DNA from: Xanthobacteraceae bacterium
GTDB taxonomy: Bacteria > Pseudomonadota > Alphaproteobacteria > Rhizobiales > Xanthobacteraceae
Assembly (NCBI GenBank): GCA_023954195.1
Contig: JAMLIK010000003.1
Span: 248,001 to 312,000, forward strand
Direction: 5' to 3'
Length of the DNA stretch: 64,000 nt
Of the stretch, positions 48,894 through 60,741 are shown one piece after another (position 1 is the stretch's first letter; the number at the start of each line of letters is the position of its first letter). The position numbers and the translations under genes are program-made. Under the pieces are notes generated by a model. The model searched no databases. It was not told the DNA's origin and saw only the letters and a program-made list of their open reading frames with translations.

Positions 48894-49790
48894 TTACTTC
48901 TTCGCCGGCGCAGGCGTCGCCGGCGCGGCCGGAGCCGGCACGGCGGGGGCCGCCGGCTGGTCCATGCGTTCGACCTTGGCGGTCTCGCGCAGCTTGGCGA
49001 CCAGTTCCGACTGCGCCTTGCGCATCACGTATTGTTCGATCTGCGGCTTGACCTGGTCGAACGGCGGCGGCTGGCGGTTGCGCTTTTCCTCGACCTTGAT
49101 GATGTGCCAGCCGAATTGCGTCTTGACCGGATCGGAAATCTTGCCGGGCGCCAGTTCGAAGGCGACCTTGGAGAATTCCGGCACCATCTGCTCCTTGGTG
49201 AAGAAGCCGAGGTCGCCGCCGTCGGCCGCGCCGGGGTCCTTGGATTTCTCCTTGGCGAGCTTGGCGAAATCGGCGCCCTTGTCCAACTCGGCCTTGATCG
49301 CCTTGGCCTCGTCCTCGGTCTGCACCAGGATGTGGCGGGCGTGGACTTCCTGCTCGCCGGCAATCTGCTTGGCGGCGTCGTCGTAGACCTTCTTCATGGC
49401 CTCGTCGGTCAGCGCCGCCTTGCCCTCGGCAGCCAGCAGATTGTCCATCAACAGGCGGTTGCGGGCGAAATCGAGCTTTTTCTTGAAGTCGGCCTGCTCG
49501 GCGATCTTCTTGTCCTCGGCGGCCTTGGCGACGATCTTCATGTCGATCAGGAACGCCAGCACGTTCTCCTTCTTGGTCGCGGGGTCCATCTGCGCCAGGT
49601 TGGGCGCGAGTTCCTCCTCCGCCAGCGTGACGTCGCTCTGGCGGATTTCGACGCCGTTGACCTTCGCCAGCACCGGATTGTCGTCCGCGCGCGCCGGCGC
49701 GCCGGCCAGCAGCGCCAAAGCGAGGCAACTTGCCGCGGACAGCGCGAGGCCGCGCGAGCGCGAGGGGGTGGGGCGCGATGAGGCAGTCAT
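48894..49790 (-). CDS. Periplasmic parvulin-type peptidyl-prolyl isomerase
   Basis: 298 residues. A signal peptide with hydrophobic core LALSAASCLALALLAG and an ARA cleavage site ends at about 36. Next is a SurA/PrsA-like N-terminal chaperone region, then the parvulin domain (HARHILVQTEDEAKAIKAELDKGADFAKLAKEKSKD, GDLGFFTKEQMVPEF, QFGWHIIKVEEKR). The C-terminal tail is Pro/Ala-rich. It helps fold exported or outer-membrane proteins. The ATG at 49790 has AGGA upstream. It is divergent from secA, so two protein-export functions share a control region. Confidence 0.94.
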   Translation of the reverse strand: MTASSRPTPSRSRGLALSAASCLALALLAGAPARADDNPVLAKVNGVEIRQSDVTLAEEELAPNLAQMDPATKKENVLAFLIDMKIVAKAAEDKKIAEQADFKKKLDFARNRLLMDNLLAAEGKAALTDEAMKKVYDDAAKQIAGEQEVHARHILVQTEDEAKAIKAELDKGADFAKLAKEKSKDPGAADGGDLGFFTKEQMVPEFSKVAFELAPGKISDPVKTQFGWHIIKVEEKRNRQPPPFDQVKPQIEQYVMRKAQSELVAKLRETAKVERMDQPAAPAVPAPAAPATPAPAKK

Positions 49791-50214
49791 GGACAATCCT
49801 GTTCTCCCGGAAGGGGGCGGTTCGAGGCGGCGGACACTCGCCTAATCTGTCTGCGTTGGCAACGCGAAAACTCTGTCAAAATCATGAATTATCGGACAGC
49901 TTCCGGTTCGGGCGGCTTCCCGGACGGCCCGCCGTTGACAACTTTTGGGGTGGACCATATCTGTCCGGCGCCGGGTCAACGCGGCCGCGGTCGGACGACC
50001 GTCCGCCGGTGCGATCGCCAGCCGGTCCTGAATGGTCGGGCGGCTTCCGGGCGTCACGACGAGTTGATGGGCCAAGGAAATGGCGGTCCCCGGCGCGACA
50101 AGACGACCCGCCGCATGGTAAACCACGCGCCTGGCGACGCCGCGATCGGCCGGCGTCGCGTGGATGAACGATCTTATCGGCGGCGACGCCGGACCGCACG
50201 GACAGGACATTGGC
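49791..50214. promoter_or_regulatory. Divergent control region of the parvulin gene and secA
   Basis: 424 bases. A good plus-strand promoter for secA is TTGACA (49935-49940), a 17-base spacer, then TATCTG (49958-49963). On the minus strand TTGACA at 49879-49874 could serve the parvulin gene, but its -10 is poor. The roughly 250-base secA leader after the promoter has short open frames but nothing I would call a SecM-like gene. Confidence 0.6.
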
Positions 50215-53055
<2,841 letters not shown>

Positions 53056-53093
53056 GGGCCTACTTATTTCAAGCACGCTTGCCACACCCAAGC

Positions 53094-53231
53094 CGTCTTC
53101 CCCGCGAAGGCGGGGACCCATAACCCCGGCGATTGCAGTGAGCGCGATGGCCTGTTACTCGTCAAAAATCACGAGCGCTTCCTGCATCATCGGCGACACG
53201 GCGTATGGGTCCCCGCCTTCGCGGGGATGAC
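53094..53231. repeat. Dispersed palindromic repeat, family A (largest copy)
   Basis: CCCCGCGAAGGCGGGG at the left and CCCCGCCTTCGCGGGG at the right are exact opposites. ACCCATAACCCC follows the left stem, as in the copy at 5281, and TATGGGT precedes the right. It fills the convergent gap between secA and the CBS protein gene. Confidence 0.82.
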
Positions 53232-53278
53232 GCCGAGGCATGTGGCTTGCTATGGCGCGCGCGTGATAGTGAGGATGT

Positions 53279-54628
53279 TTAAAACGCGGTGCCGGCGCGC
53301 GGGCGTTTTTGCGGCGTGCCGCCTTCGCGCGGCAGCGGGCCGATGCGCAGCATGGTGATGCGGTTGCGCTCGCGGCGCAGCACGCGAAAGCGGAAACCGT
53401 GGAAGGTGAAGCTCTGGCCGCGCTCCGGGATCGAGCGCGCCTCGTGGATCACCAGGCCGGCGACGGTGGTGGCCTCCTCGTCGGGCAGGCGCCAGTCCAT
53501 GGCGCGGTTGAGGTCGCGGATCGGCACCGAGCCGTCGACCACCACCGAGCCGTCCGGCTGCACGCGGACGCCGGCCACCGCCTCGTCGTGCTCGTCGGAG
53601 ATGTCGCCGACGATCTCCTCCAGAATATCCTCCAGCGTCACCATGCCCTCGACCTCGCCGTATTCGTCGACGACCAGCGCGAAATGCGTCTTGCGGCGGC
53701 GGAACGCCTTGAGCTGTTCGGACACCGGCCGCATTTCCGGCACGAACCACGGCGGCAGCGCGATGGCGCTGGCGTCGATCTTCGAGGTGTCGCCGTCCGA
53801 GGTGCGGATCGCGCGCAACAGGTCCTTGGCGTGCAGCACGCCGATGATGTTCTCCGGCTTGTCGCGCCACAGCGGAATGCGGGTGTATTCGCTGGCGAGC
53901 ACCTCGCGCACCAGATCCTCCGGCGGAAGGTCGGCGTTGACCATCACCATCGCGGTGCGGTGAACCATCACGTCCGCCACCGTGAGATCGCCGAAGCGGA
54001 AGACGTTCTGAAGATATTCCGCCTCGCCGCTCTCGATGCCGCCGTGTTCGGCGGATTCGCCGACCAGCCCCTCGATTTCCGCGCCGGTCAGCACCTCGTG
54101 ATGCGAAACCTCCTTGACGCGAAGCGCGCGCAGGATCGCGCGCGAGGCCGAGTTGAGCAGCCAGTTGAGCGGATAGAACAGCAGATAGGCGGCGCGGAGC
54201 GGATAGGCGATCCACTGCGACACCGGTTCGGGCTGGCGGATCGCCAATGTCTTCGGCACCTGTTCGCCGATCACGATATGCAGTGACGAAAACACCAGAA
54301 AGCCGGTCAGGAACGAGGTGAAGCGCAGCGCGGATTCGGGCATGCCGAGCGGATGCAGCAAAGGTTCGAGCAGCGCCGCCACCGTCGGCTCGCCGACCCA
54401 GCCGAGGCCGAGCGAGGCCATGGTGATGCCGAGCTGGCAGCAGGCGAGATACGCCTCGATATTATCCATGATGTCGCGCGCCAGCCGCGCCCCGAACTGG
54501 CGGCGCTCGACCATGGCCTTGAGGCGATAGCCGCGGCTTTTGACCAGCGCGAACTCGGCGGCGACGAAAAAGGCGTTGGCGGCCAGCAGCAGCGCGGCGA
54601 TCAGGATCTGTGTGGCGATCGAATTCAT
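53279..54628 (-). CDS. CNNM/CorC-family membrane protein with CBS domains
   Basis: 449 residues of the hemolysin C/CorC group. The DUF21 membrane domain with three or four helices covers about 1-190. A CBS pair follows at about 205-330 (VADVMVHRTAMVMVNADLPPEDLV, then FALVVDEYGEVEGMVTLEDILEEIVGDI), then a CorC_HlyC domain to about 430. These proteins are linked to magnesium or cobalt efflux. The hemolysin label is historical. It is 23 bases upstream of aroB on the same strand in the order aroK-aroB-CBS. Confidence 0.93.
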   Translation of the reverse strand: MNSIATQILIAALLLAANAFFVAAEFALVKSRGYRLKAMVERRQFGARLARDIMDNIEAYLACCQLGITMASLGLGWVGEPTVAALLEPLLHPLGMPESALRFTSFLTGFLVFSSLHIVIGEQVPKTLAIRQPEPVSQWIAYPLRAAYLLFYPLNWLLNSASRAILRALRVKEVSHHEVLTGAEIEGLVGESAEHGGIESGEAEYLQNVFRFGDLTVADVMVHRTAMVMVNADLPPEDLVREVLASEYTRIPLWRDKPENIIGVLHAKDLLRAIRTSDGDTSKIDASAIALPPWFVPEMRPVSEQLKAFRRRKTHFALVVDEYGEVEGMVTLEDILEEIVGDISDEHDEAVAGVRVQPDGSVVVDGSVPIRDLNRAMDWRLPDEEATTVAGLVIHEARSIPERGQSFTFHGFRFRVLRRERNRITMLRIGPLPREGGTPQKRPRAGTAF

Positions 54629-54651
54629 TGCGGTTCACCACCCTCGCCGGG

Positions 54652-55800
54652 TCAGGCCGGATCGGCCAGTTTGCCGGCGAGGAAGTCGCGCACCAGCGCC
54701 GGCTCGACGTCGCTGGAAATCGCCGCCTGCCCGATTGCCTTGAGCAGGATGAAGGTGAGGCGGCCGCGCTTGACCTTCTTGTCCTGCGCCATCAGCGCCA
54801 TCAGCGCGTCGGCGTCGGCCAGTCCCTCCTGCGCGAAGCCGGCGATGTCCTGCAAGCGGGTCGGCAGCCCGGCCTCGGCGAGATGATGACGGATGCGGGT
54901 GGCGTCGTCCGGCGCGATCAGGCCGAGTTGAGCTGATAATTGCGCCGCCAGCACCATGCCGATGGCGACGCCCTCGCCGTGAAACAGGCGCTCGGAAAAC
55001 CCGGTGGCGGCTTCCAGCGCGTGGCCGAAGGTGTGGCCGAGATTGAGCAGCGCGCGGTCGCCGTGCTCGCGCTCGTCGCGCGCCACGATGGCGGCCTTGG
55101 CCCGGCACGAGGTGGCGATGGCGTGTTCGCGCGCGGCGCCGCCGGAGAAAATCTCGGCGTGATGCGCTTCCAGCCAGGCGAAGAACGCGGCGTCGCCGAG
55201 CAGGCCGTATTTGGCGACTTCCGCGTAGCCGGCGCGGAACTGGCGCGGCGACAGCGTATCGAGAATGGCGCTGTCGGCGATCACCAAGACAGGTTGATGG
55301 AACGCGCCGATCAGGTTCTTGCCCTGCGGCGAGTTGATGCCGGTCTTGCCGCCGACCGAGGAATCGACCTGCGCCAGCAGCGAGGTCGGCACCTGGACGA
55401 AATCCATGCCGCGCCGCACCGCCGCCGCCGCGAAGCCGGCGAGATCGCCGACCACGCCGCCGCCCAGCGCCACCACCAGATCGTTGCGCTCGATCCTGGC
55501 CCCGATCAGCCCCTCGCAGACCTGTTGAAACCCGGCATAGGTCTTCGAGCCCTCGCCTTCCTCGACCACGATGCGCGAATGGGCGACGCCGGCCTGCGCC
55601 AGCGACGCCTCGGCCTGTTCCAGCCAGTGCCTCGCCACGGTGCGGTCGGTGACGATGGCCGCGCGCGCGCCGGGGCGCAGGGCCTGGACGCGCGCGCCCA
55701 GCGCGTCGATCTGGCCGCGCCCGATCACGATGTCATAGGCGCGGTCGCCCAGCGCGACCTCGACCACGGTCGGGCTGGGGCGGGCGGGCGACACGGTCAT
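54652..55800 (-). CDS. aroB: 3-dehydroquinate synthase
   Basis: Second step of the shikimate pathway. 382 residues. NAD and substrate motifs are EGEGSKTYAGF, ALGGGVVGDLAGFAAAAVRRG, QVPTSLLAQVDSSVGGKTGINSPQGKN, and metal-binding LNLGHTFGHALE and FHGEGVAIGM. The start at 55800 overlaps the aroK stop in ATGA, so synthesis is coupled. The frame opens 25 codons further upstream inside aroK but without conservation. Confidence 0.96.
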   Translation of the reverse strand: MTVSPARPSPTVVEVALGDRAYDIVIGRGQIDALGARVQALRPGARAAIVTDRTVARHWLEQAEASLAQAGVAHSRIVVEEGEGSKTYAGFQQVCEGLIGARIERNDLVVALGGGVVGDLAGFAAAAVRRGMDFVQVPTSLLAQVDSSVGGKTGINSPQGKNLIGAFHQPVLVIADSAILDTLSPRQFRAGYAEVAKYGLLGDAAFFAWLEAHHAEIFSGGAAREHAIATSCRAKAAIVARDEREHGDRALLNLGHTFGHALEAATGFSERLFHGEGVAIGMVLAAQLSAQLGLIAPDDATRIRHHLAEAGLPTRLQDIAGFAQEGLADADALMALMAQDKKVKRGRLTFILLKAIGQAAISSDVEPALVRDFLAGKLADPA

Positions 55801-56426
55801 GACATGGGATCCTGCTGCGGGGGGGTGCCGGAGGCGCCGGCGCGGCACAGCCGGGCGTGCAGCGCGGCCACGCATTCATCGACGATCTTCTCGTGGGGGA
55901 CTTCACGGGAGGCGATGGTGATGTCCGCCAGCCGATAGTTCGGGCCGCGCTCGGCGACCAGGCGCGCGATGGTCGCGGCCGGATCGGCGGTTTGCAGAAG
56001 CGGCCGGTCGGCGCGCCGCTTGACCCGGCGCAGGATGGTTTCGGCGTCGGCATCGAGCCAGATCGACACCGCGCCGTCACGGATGCGCCGGCGGGTTTCC
56101 TCGCGCTGGAACGCGCCGCCGCCGGTGGCCAGCACGCCGGCGCCGCCGGAAAGCAGCCGCGCGATCACCCGCGCCTCGCCGTCGCGGAAATACGGCTCGC
56201 CATGAACGGCGAAAATTTCCGGGATGGTCATGCCGGCGTGGGCGGTCTCGATTTCGGTGTCGGCGTCGCGGAACGGCAGATGCAGCCGCGCCGCCAGCCG
56301 CCGGCCAATGGTGGATTTGCCCGCCCCCATCATGCCGACCAGCACGATGGCCCGCGCGCCGAGGGCGGCGACGATCTCGTGCTCCGGGACGCCGCGAAGG
56401 CCGGGCTGTAGGGTGGTGTCGGTCAT
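55797..56426 (-). CDS. aroK: Shikimate kinase
   Basis: Phosphorylates shikimate. 209 residues. The P-loop is GMMGAGKSTIGRRLA near 34-48, the substrate motif FRDADTEIE and TGGGAFQREETR follow, and the LID region is KRRADRPLLQ. The ATG at 56426 is used. The pair aroK-aroB is the usual order. It is divergent from the 48-residue membrane protein gene. Confidence 0.96.
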   Translation of the reverse strand: MTDTTLQPGLRGVPEHEIVAALGARAIVLVGMMGAGKSTIGRRLAARLHLPFRDADTEIETAHAGMTIPEIFAVHGEPYFRDGEARVIARLLSGGAGVLATGGGAFQREETRRRIRDGAVSIWLDADAETILRRVKRRADRPLLQTADPAATIARLVAERGPNYRLADITIASREVPHEKIVDECVAALHARLCRAGASGTPPQQDPMS

Positions 56427-56573
56427 CAAGGGTCCGGAATGAATATCGGTCCTTCTATACTACCGCCGCGCGGCGACTTGCCAGAGGCTGTTGCCACGCC
56501 GGTAGCAAGATATGGTAGTCATTGAAGGAATCGCCGGCGCCGGTTCCGTCGCCCCGTCCTTCGAGAGACCTCG

Positions 56574-56720
56574 ATGCCCAGCCTGCTGCGCTTTCTGACC
56601 GTCGTCGCGATTATCGCGGGCGCAGCCTATGGCGCGGTGTTCGCGCTGGCCAATTTCGTCAATCCGTCGCCGCGCGAAATGACGGTGACGATCCATTCCG
56701 ACAAGTTTCTCAAGAATTGA
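56574..56720 (+). CDS. Small single-pass membrane protein, 48 residues
   Basis: An ATG at 56574, with GAGAG about 7 bases upstream, opens a 48-codon frame that ends at TGA 56718-56720. The product is one hydrophobic helix, LLRFLTVVAIIAGAAYGAVF at about 4-23, followed by a polar tail NFVNPSPREMTVTIHSDKFLKN. No function is known to me. Its well-formed helix, tail and ribosome site argue that it is real. It lies between aroK (divergent) and xerD (same strand, behind a family C repeat). Confidence 0.7.
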   Translation: MPSLLRFLTVVAIIAGAAYGAVFALANFVNPSPREMTVTIHSDKFLKN

Positions 56721-56735
56721 GCGGCGCGGGTGAAC

Positions 56736-56884
56736 GTGTCCCGGATGCGATGCGGCGCAAGCGTCAGCGTCGTGCCGCTTCGCTGATCCGGGACCGCCCC
56801 ACAGGCTGCCTTTGAAACAGGCTGCCTTTGAAACGGTCCCGGCTCCGCGGAGCGGCGTTGCACGCCGCACCGCGTCCGGGACAC
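56736..56884. repeat. Dispersed palindromic element, family C, with internal duplication
   Basis: The ends GTGTCCCGGATGCGATGCGG and CCGCACCGCGTCCGGGACAC are near-perfect inverted repeats. Inner GGGACCGCC / GGTCCCGG words also pair. A 16-base unit ACAGGCTGCCTTTGAA is duplicated in tandem at 56801-56816 and 56817-56832. It lies between the small membrane protein gene and xerD. Confidence 0.8.
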
Positions 56885-56939
56885 GAGCGAAGTGCAGACG
56901 ATTAACTCGCTCGCATCGATTTTGCGCTAAAACCACGCC

Positions 56940-57908
56940 ATGAGCGCTCCCGCCACCTCCGATTCCCGCCTGATCGACCTGTTCCTCGACATGCTGGCCG
57001 CCGAGCGCGGTGCGGGCGACAACACGCTGTCGGCCTATCGCCGCGACCTGGAGGATCTCGCCGGCTTTCTCAGGCACGCCGGGCAGGATTTTTCGGCCGC
57101 GTCGACCCAGGCGCTGCGCGACTATCTCGCCGATCTCGACGCGCGCGGCTTCAAGTCCTCCAGCGTGGCGCGGCGGCTGTCGGCGACGCGGCATCTGTTC
57201 CGTTTCCTGCTGGAGGAGCGGATTCGCGCCGACGATCCGGCCGCGATCCTGTCCGGCCCCAAACGCGGACGGCCGTTGCCGAAGGTGCTGTCGATCGCCG
57301 ATGTCGACCGGCTGCTGTCGCGGGCGCGGGAATTCATGCAAGCCTCGGGGCAATCCGCGGCGCAGCAGGTGCGGGCGGCGCGGCTGCATTGCCTGCTGGA
57401 AGTGCTTTACGCCACCGGCCTGCGGGTCTCCGAACTGGTGTCGCTGCCGCTGTCGGCGGCGCGGCGCGACGCCCGCATGATCGTGGTGCGCGGCAAGGGC
57501 GACAAGGAGCGGCTGGTGCCGCTCAACGAATCGGCGCGTCAGGCGATGGCGGACTATCTCGCCGTCATGACCTCGGCTCAGGATGCGAAAGGCGAGCAGA
57601 AGAAAGCGCCGAAACCCTCGAAATGGCTGTTCCCGTCGTTCGGCGAGAGCGGCCATCTGACGCGGCAGCATTTCGCCCGCGATCTCAAGGACCTGGCGGT
57701 CGCCGCCGGGCTGCCGGCGCGGCTCGTCAGCCCGCATGTGGTGCGCCACGCCTTCGCCAGCCACCTGCTGCACAACGGCGCCGATCTGCGGATCGTCCAA
57801 ACCCTGCTGGGCCACACCGACATCTCGACGACGCAGATTTACACCCATGTCGTCGAGGAACGGCTGAAAAGCCTGGTCCGCGACCTGCATCCGCTCGCGG
57901 AAGGGTAG
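56940..57908 (+). CDS. xerD: Tyrosine recombinase XerD
   Basis: Resolves chromosome dimers at dif with XerC. 322 residues. The SAM-like core-binding domain covers about 8-95. Catalytic residues are readable: Arg in YATGLRVSELVSL, Lys in GKGDKERLVPL, His-x-x-Arg in PHVVRHAFASHLL, His in LLGHTDIST, and Tyr in TQIYTHV. Its core-gene setting beside aroK and accA and its full length argue for the housekeeping enzyme, not a mobile-element integrase. Confidence 0.95.
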   Translation: MSAPATSDSRLIDLFLDMLAAERGAGDNTLSAYRRDLEDLAGFLRHAGQDFSAASTQALRDYLADLDARGFKSSSVARRLSATRHLFRFLLEERIRADDPAAILSGPKRGRPLPKVLSIADVDRLLSRAREFMQASGQSAAQQVRAARLHCLLEVLYATGLRVSELVSLPLSAARRDARMIVVRGKGDKERLVPLNESARQAMADYLAVMTSAQDAKGEQKKAPKPSKWLFPSFGESGHLTRQHFARDLKDLAVAAGLPARLVSPHVVRHAFASHLLHNGADLRIVQTLLGHTDISTTQIYTHVVEERLKSLVRDLHPLAEG

Positions 57909-57914
57909 TGCTCG

Positions 57915-57940
57915 GTCGTCCCTGCCTGCGCAGGGACGAC
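57915..57940. repeat. Single family A hairpin after xerD
   Basis: GTCGTCCCTGC-CTGC-GCAGGGACGAC is a perfect 11-bp stem directly after the xerD stop. It is half of a family A element and could act as a transcription stop. An AT-rich stretch follows to about 58015. Confidence 0.75.
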
Positions 57941-58113
57941 GTAAAGATTTGGTTTGTATCCAAAATATTGATTTTACTTAATTATTCCAATGTTTTGGCT
58001 TGCACGCCGCTTGACTCGGAACGGTATTTGACTTGAAAAGCCTGCGAGTCCAGTTTCAGCGCGTGGCGCGTCGCCCTTCCGGTATAGTGCCTGCGGCCCG
58101 ATATTTGGTGTGA

Positions 58114-59076
58114 ATGACCCGTCCCATGCGCAGCTATCTCGACTTCGAAAAGCCCGTTGCCGAACTCGATGCCAAGATCGACGAGTTACGGACGCTCGCC
58201 GCGGGCGGCAGCGACATCGCCGACGAGATCGCGCGGGTCGAGGGCCGCGCCGGGCAGGCGCTCGGCGAATTGTACGGCGCGCTGACGCCTTGGCAGAAGG
58301 CGCAGGTGGCGCGCCACCCGCAGCGGCCGCACTGCATGGATTACGTCAACGCGCTGATTACCGAATTCACGCCGCTGGCCGGCGATCGCAAGTTCGGCGA
58401 GGACGAGGCGCTGGTCGGCGGGTTCGGCCGCTTCCGCGGCGAAAGCGTCTGTGTTCTCGGTCAGGAGAAGGGGGCCACCACCGAAAGCCGGCTCAGGTAC
58501 AATTTCGGCATGGCGCGGCCCGAGGGCTATCGCAAGGCGGTGCGGCTGATGGAAATGGCGGATCGCTTCGGCCTGCCGGTGCTGTCGCTGGTGGACACCG
58601 CCGGCGCCTATCCCGGCATCGGCGCCGAGGAGCGCGGCCAGGCCGAGGCCATCGCCCGCTCGACCGAGGCCTGCCTCGCGCTCAAGGTGCCCAACGTCGC
58701 CGTCATCATCGGCGAGGGCGGCTCCGGCGGGGCCATCGCCATCGCCACCGCCAACAGGGTGCTGATGCTGGAGCACGCGATCTACAGCGTGATCTCGCCG
58801 GAAGCGGCGTCGTCGATCCTGTGGCGCGACTCCGGCAAGGCGCAGGAGGCGGCCACCAACATGAAGATCACCGCCCAGGATCTGGCGCGGTTCGGCGTCA
58901 TCGACAGCGTCATCAAGGAGCCGGTCGGCGGCGCCCATCGCGATCCGCAGGCCATGATCGCCGCGACCGGCGACGCCATCGCCCAGGCCATGAACGACCT
59001 GCGCAGCCTCGACGGCGACGCCCTGCGCCGCCAGCGCCGGCAGAAATTCCTCGATATCGGCCGCAAGCTCGGGTGA
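58114..59076 (+). CDS. accA: Acetyl-CoA carboxylase carboxyltransferase subunit alpha
   Basis: Transfers the carboxyl group from biotin to acetyl-CoA in fatty acid synthesis, with AccD. 320 residues. The family start is [64 protein letters not shown] and [31 protein letters not shown] are diagnostic. AT-rich DNA upstream (57945-58015) probably holds the promoter. The start is the ATG at 58114; one four codons in is possible. Confidence 0.96.
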   Translation: MTRPMRSYLDFEKPVAELDAKIDELRTLAAGGSDIADEIARVEGRAGQALGELYGALTPWQKAQVARHPQRPHCMDYVNALITEFTPLAGDRKFGEDEALVGGFGRFRGESVCVLGQEKGATTESRLRYNFGMARPEGYRKAVRLMEMADRFGLPVLSLVDTAGAYPGIGAEERGQAEAIARSTEACLALKVPNVAVIIGEGGSGGAIAIATANRVLMLEHAIYSVISPEAASSILWRDSGKAQEAATNMKITAQDLARFGVIDSVIKEPVGGAHRDPQAMIAATGDAIAQAMNDLRSLDGDALRRQRRQKFLDIGRKLG

Positions 59077-59280
59077 AATCCGGCCCTAATTCGGCCGCGA
59101 GTGTGACGTTTAAGCTCTGTTCACCACGGCCGCAGGCAACCGTGCGCGGGCGCCGGCCGCTGGTTGCCGGCGGGTATCCTTTGACGATATGATTTTATTC
59201 AATGGCTGGGGGCCTGACGTGTCGTTGCTGACGTGTCGATCTTGGGGGGCGGATTTGCCCATCCGTTGCGGAGCTTGGCT

Positions 59281-60729
59281 GTGAATTTCCGGTTTTGGAC
59301 TCGCGCGCTCGCCACGGCGACGGTGCTTGGCGCCGCCGCGCTGCTGGCCGGCTGCAACACTGATCAGGGGTCGCTCGCCGGCAACGCCAAGGCCAGCAAG
59401 CCGGTGCCGCCGAAGCTCGTCGCCGAAATGCAGAAGAAGGACATGGATCTGCAATCGCCGATCCTGATCCGCCTGTTCAAGCAGGAAGCCGAACTCGAAG
59501 TCTGGAAGCAGACCCGCTCCGGCGAATTCGCGCTGCTGGAAACCTATCCGATCTGCCGCTGGTCGGGCGATCTCGGGCCGAAAGTCCGCGAGGGCGACCG
59601 CCAGGCGCCGGAAGGGTTTTATTCCATCACGCGCGGGCAGATGAATCCGCAGTCGGCCTATTACCTGTCGTTCAACATGGGCTACCCCAACGCCTTCGAC
59701 AAGGCGCTCGGCCGCACCGGCTCGCAACTGATGGTGCATGGCGACTGCTCGTCGCGCGGCTGCTACGCCATGACCGACGAACAGATTTCCGACATCTACG
59801 CGCTGGGGCGCGAATCGTTCTTCGGCGGCCAGCGCGCGTTCCAGGTGCAAGCCTACCCGTTCCGGATGACGCCGGTGAACCTGGCGAAGCATCGCAACAA
59901 TCCGAATATGCCGTTCTGGAAGATGATTAAGGTCGGCTACGATCACTTCGAGGTCACGCGCCGCGAGCCGAAGGTCGATTTCTGCGAGAAGAAGTACGTT
60001 TTCGACGCGGTCCCGCTGCCGGGATCGACCAGGCCGCTCACTTTCAACCCCGCCGGCCCGTGCCCGGCCTATACGGTCGACGCGGCGGTGGCCGACGCCG
60101 TCAAGGCGAAGGAGCGCGCCGACGACGCCAAGGTCGCCGAACTGGTCGCCAAGGGGACGCCGGTGGCGCGCCTCAACACCGGAATCGATGGCGGCATGAA
60201 CAAGCTGTTCGCCGCCCACGTGCCAGGCGGGGCGGCGACCGGGCTCTCCGATCCGGAACCGCCGAACGTATCGCTGATGTCGGCAAAATTGCCGGGAACC
60301 ATTCCATCCCACGTCAATCCGCCGCGTTCGCTGGAGCCGGAAGCGCCGCCGGTCGTGGCGGAGACGCCCGCCCCGGCGACCCGGATGGCGATCGCCGCGC
60401 CGGAGCCGTCCGCGCCGCAACCGGCATCGTTGCCAACCTCGTCCTCGGGCAATTTCTTTTCGTCGCTGGCCCGCAGGGTCGGGATCGGCGGCGCAGAGCG
60501 CACCGCCTCGACGCCGGCGGTGGAGCGGCCGAGCGCCGCCGTCGCGGCCAAGCCCCCGAGCCCGCATCCGGTGCGGACCGTGACCCCGAAGCATGCAGCG
60601 CCGAAGCAGGTGGCCGCGAAGCCGGCCGTCAAGCCGGCCGCGACCGCCGCTCAGGCCAGCGCCGCTTCCGCCGCGCCGGCGACGGCGCCGGCCGCCGCGT
60701 TCGACAGCCGCTTCTCGGCGATGCGGTAG
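59281..60729 (+). CDS. L,D-transpeptidase (YkuD) lipoprotein with long Ala/Pro-rich tail
   Basis: 482 residues from a GTG at 59281 that has GGAG eight bases upstream. The signal peptide ends in a lipobox LLAGC, so it is a predicted lipoprotein. The YkuD catalytic motif reads MVHGDCSSRGCYAM (His, Ser-x-Gly-Cys) at about 155-168, with YafK-like upstream sequence (ETYPICRWSGDLGPK, EGFYSI). The last 200 residues are low-complexity Ala/Pro/Lys. It probably cross-links peptidoglycan or attaches proteins to it. A GTG at 59233 would hide the clean signal peptide. Confidence 0.9.
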   Translation: MNFRFWTRALATATVLGAAALLAGCNTDQGSLAGNAKASKPVPPKLVAEMQKKDMDLQSPILIRLFKQEAELEVWKQTRSGEFALLETYPICRWSGDLGPKVREGDRQAPEGFYSITRGQMNPQSAYYLSFNMGYPNAFDKALGRTGSQLMVHGDCSSRGCYAMTDEQISDIYALGRESFFGGQRAFQVQAYPFRMTPVNLAKHRNNPNMPFWKMIKVGYDHFEVTRREPKVDFCEKKYVFDAVPLPGSTRPLTFNPAGPCPAYTVDAAVADAVKAKERADDAKVAELVAKGTPVARLNTGIDGGMNKLFAAHVPGGAATGLSDPEPPNVSLMSAKLPGTIPSHVNPPRSLEPEAPPVVAETPAPATRMAIAAPEPSAPQPASLPTSSSGNFFSSLARRVGIGGAERTASTPAVERPSAAVAAKPPSPHPVRTVTPKHAAPKQVAAKPAVKPAATAAQASAASAAPATAPAAAFDSRFSAMR

Positions 60730-60741
60730 ATAGACGCACCA

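Noticed and set aside
49874..49879. Minus-strand TTGACA as a definite parvulin promoter
   Set aside because: The -35 word is perfect but the -10 position reads AACGCAG, too poor to call.
56940..57908. Tyrosine recombinase as a mobile-element integrase
   Set aside because: Motifs and length fit housekeeping XerD. There are no flanking attachment repeats, tRNA or cargo genes.
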